Translations under genes and position numbers: made by a program
Shown here: positions 37,307-37,843 of the stretch, piece by piece
Layout: the number at the start of each line of letters is the position of its first letter
Numbering within the stretch: position 1 is the stretch's first letter
Assembly (NCBI GenBank): GCA_947088135.1
Contig: CAMUFJ010000016.1
Location: 1 to 37,843 of the forward strand
Direction: 5' to 3'
DNA from: an uncultured Clostridia bacterium
GTDB taxonomy: Bacteria > Bacillota > Clostridia > Christensenellales > Borkfalkiaceae
DNA: 37,843 nucleotides
The notes under the pieces: generated by a model
Database searches by the model: none
Told to the model about the DNA's origin: nothing
What the model saw: only the letters and a program-made list of their open reading frames with translations

Positions 37307-37326
37307 CCGCAAAACTCCTTTTGCGG
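37307..37326 (-). promoter_or_regulatory. Hairpin with GGAG in its loop before the SpoU-type gene
   Basis: Minus strand CCGCAAAA-GGAG-TTTTGCGG: a perfect 8-bp stem whose four-base loop is the only Shine-Dalgarno-like sequence near this gene. Its stem shares the CCGCAAA/TTTGCGG core with the hairpins at 12419 and 20561. Confidence 0.45.
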
Positions 37327-37338
37327 AAGTCCTTATGT

Positions 37339-37365
37339 GAAAAAAGCCTTTGAAACAAAGGCTTT
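37339..37365 (-). terminator. Terminator of the rplT operon
   Basis: AAAGCCTTTG-TTT-CAAAGGCTTT followed by more T on the minus strand, eight bases after the rplT stop. Confidence 0.85.
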
Positions 37366-37372
37366 CGTGAAT

Positions 37373-37723
37373 TTATAACGCGGCTTTCGCTTTCCCGCAC
37401 AAATCGGCAAAGCCCTTCGCGTCGGTTACGGCAAGATCTGCGAGAACCTTACGGTTCAAGTCGATCCCGGCAACTTTCAAGCCGTGCATAAACTTGGAGT
37501 AAGACAAACCGTTCTGCCTTGCGCCCGCGTTGATACGGGCGATCCACAAACTGCGCATATCGCGCTTTCTGAGCTTTCTGCCCACGTACGCATATTGGAG
37601 CGACTTCATCACCGCTTCGCGGGCAATACGGTAGTTCTTGCTCTTGCAGCCAAAGTAGCCTTTGGCAAGCTTCATGATCTTTCTGCGCTTTTTAACTGCG
37701 TTAACGCCTCTTTTAATTCGCAT
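37373..37723 (-). CDS. rplT: 50S ribosomal protein L20
   Basis: 116 aa, early-assembly 50S protein. Canonical sequence: VNAVKKRRKIMKLAKGYFG, then SLQYAYVGRKLRKRDMRSLWIARINAGAR and SYSKFMHGLKVAGIDLNRKVLADLA. GGAGG precedes the ATG. It follows rpmI by 15 nt in the standard infC-rpmI-rplT order. Confidence 0.98.
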   Translation of the reverse strand: MRIKRGVNAVKKRRKIMKLAKGYFGCKSKNYRIAREAVMKSLQYAYVGRKLRKRDMRSLWIARINAGARQNGLSYSKFMHGLKVAGIDLNRKVLADLAVTDAKGFADLCGKAKAAL

Positions 37724-37738
37724 TTTCCGTTACCTCCG

Positions 37739-37843
37739 TTAATCCTTGTAGGGAATCATCTTCTTGACGTTGTTCTCCTGCGCAGAGGAAACGAGCGTCG
37801 TCTGACGTAAATTTCTCTTTCTCTTTCTGTTCTTGGTTTCCGC
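37739..37843 (-). CDS. rpmI: 50S ribosomal protein L35, C-terminal part
   Basis: The window ends inside this gene. The visible 34 residues include KNRKRKRNLRQTTLVSS and end NNVKKMIPYKD, the usual C-terminus of L35. It lies directly upstream of rplT as expected. The N-terminus is outside the window. Confidence 0.93.
   Translation of the reverse strand, partial: AETKNRKRKRNLRQTTLVSSAQENNVKKMIPYKD

Noticed and set aside
1..37843. CRISPR arrays, tRNA or rRNA genes, insertion sequences, integrase or attachment repeats around the phage-derived cluster
   Set aside because: None was seen by reading; no regularly spaced repeats, no cloverleaf, no transposase or recombinase frames. The only flanking direct repeat is the duplicated terminator, which borders the SLOG-HTH module rather than the phage-derived cluster.

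Overview
The window looks like a chromosomal segment of an anaerobic, gut-type member of the Clostridia (Firmicutes). The evidence is a Spo0A family protein, sigma-A promoters with AGGAGG ribosome binding sites, a minimal SufC-SufB pair, a NadD-YqeK fusion, the radical-SAM/DUF4130 DNA-metabolism pair, SecA with a C-terminal zinc motif, and a B. subtilis-type LexA box. Coding regions are GC-rich and intergenic regions strikingly AT-rich. The exact lineage cannot be read from the sequence (a Christensenellales-like organism is a guess).

Layout. 1-2563: a Spo0A homologue (-) with a degenerate receiver, divergent from an M18 aminopeptidase (+); paired palindromes lie between them. 2564-3665: a small accessory module lying between two identical 33-nt terminator copies. 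It holds a possible 30-aa hydrophobic peptide, a SLOG/YoqJ-like protein (-) and a short HTH protein (+), with three GTTGG-N4-CCAAC operators in the divergent promoter region. 3679-12401 (-): a compact phage-derived head and packaging cluster, in transcription order late regulator, terL, small protein, portal, scaffold-like, major capsid, adaptor-like, gp10-like tail protein and a hypothetical protein. No integrase, replication, lysis, baseplate or fibre genes are seen. A LexA (SOS) box sits over the predicted start of transcription. A host-like secreted membrane protein gene (11224-11931, +) is nested antisense between the regulator and terL.

12402-12797 has no gene. It holds the SOS-type promoter region of the phage-derived cluster, a leader hairpin and the promoter of the next gene. 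12798-18156 (+): a large membrane-anchored propeller-like protein, a cytoplasmic GH43 enzyme and a trypsin/PDZ lipoprotein. 18327-23541 (-): tsaD, prfB, secA. 23699-27212: a DeoC-like protein, a small membrane protein (+), a DUF4097 lipoprotein, rsfS and nadD-yqeK. 27335-28090 (+): an unknown membrane protein. 28132-33520 (-): a two-component system, a membrane-anchored protein, a 53-aa membrane peptide and sufC-sufB, closely packed. 33753-35719 (+): the radical SAM/DUF4130 pair. 35805-37843 (-): yebC, a SpoU-type methyltransferase, rplT and the C-terminal part of rpmI.

Two themes deserve attention. First, the phage-derived cluster has intact frames and apparent SOS control, and it is interleaved with host-type genes; it resembles a domesticated particle or a gene-transfer-agent-like system more than a decaying prophage. 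Second, several plus-strand genes have a sigma-A -10 element ending only 6-7 nt before an ATG and no Shine-Dalgarno sequence, which predicts leaderless mRNAs. All functions are inferred by eye from family motifs; no database search was run.
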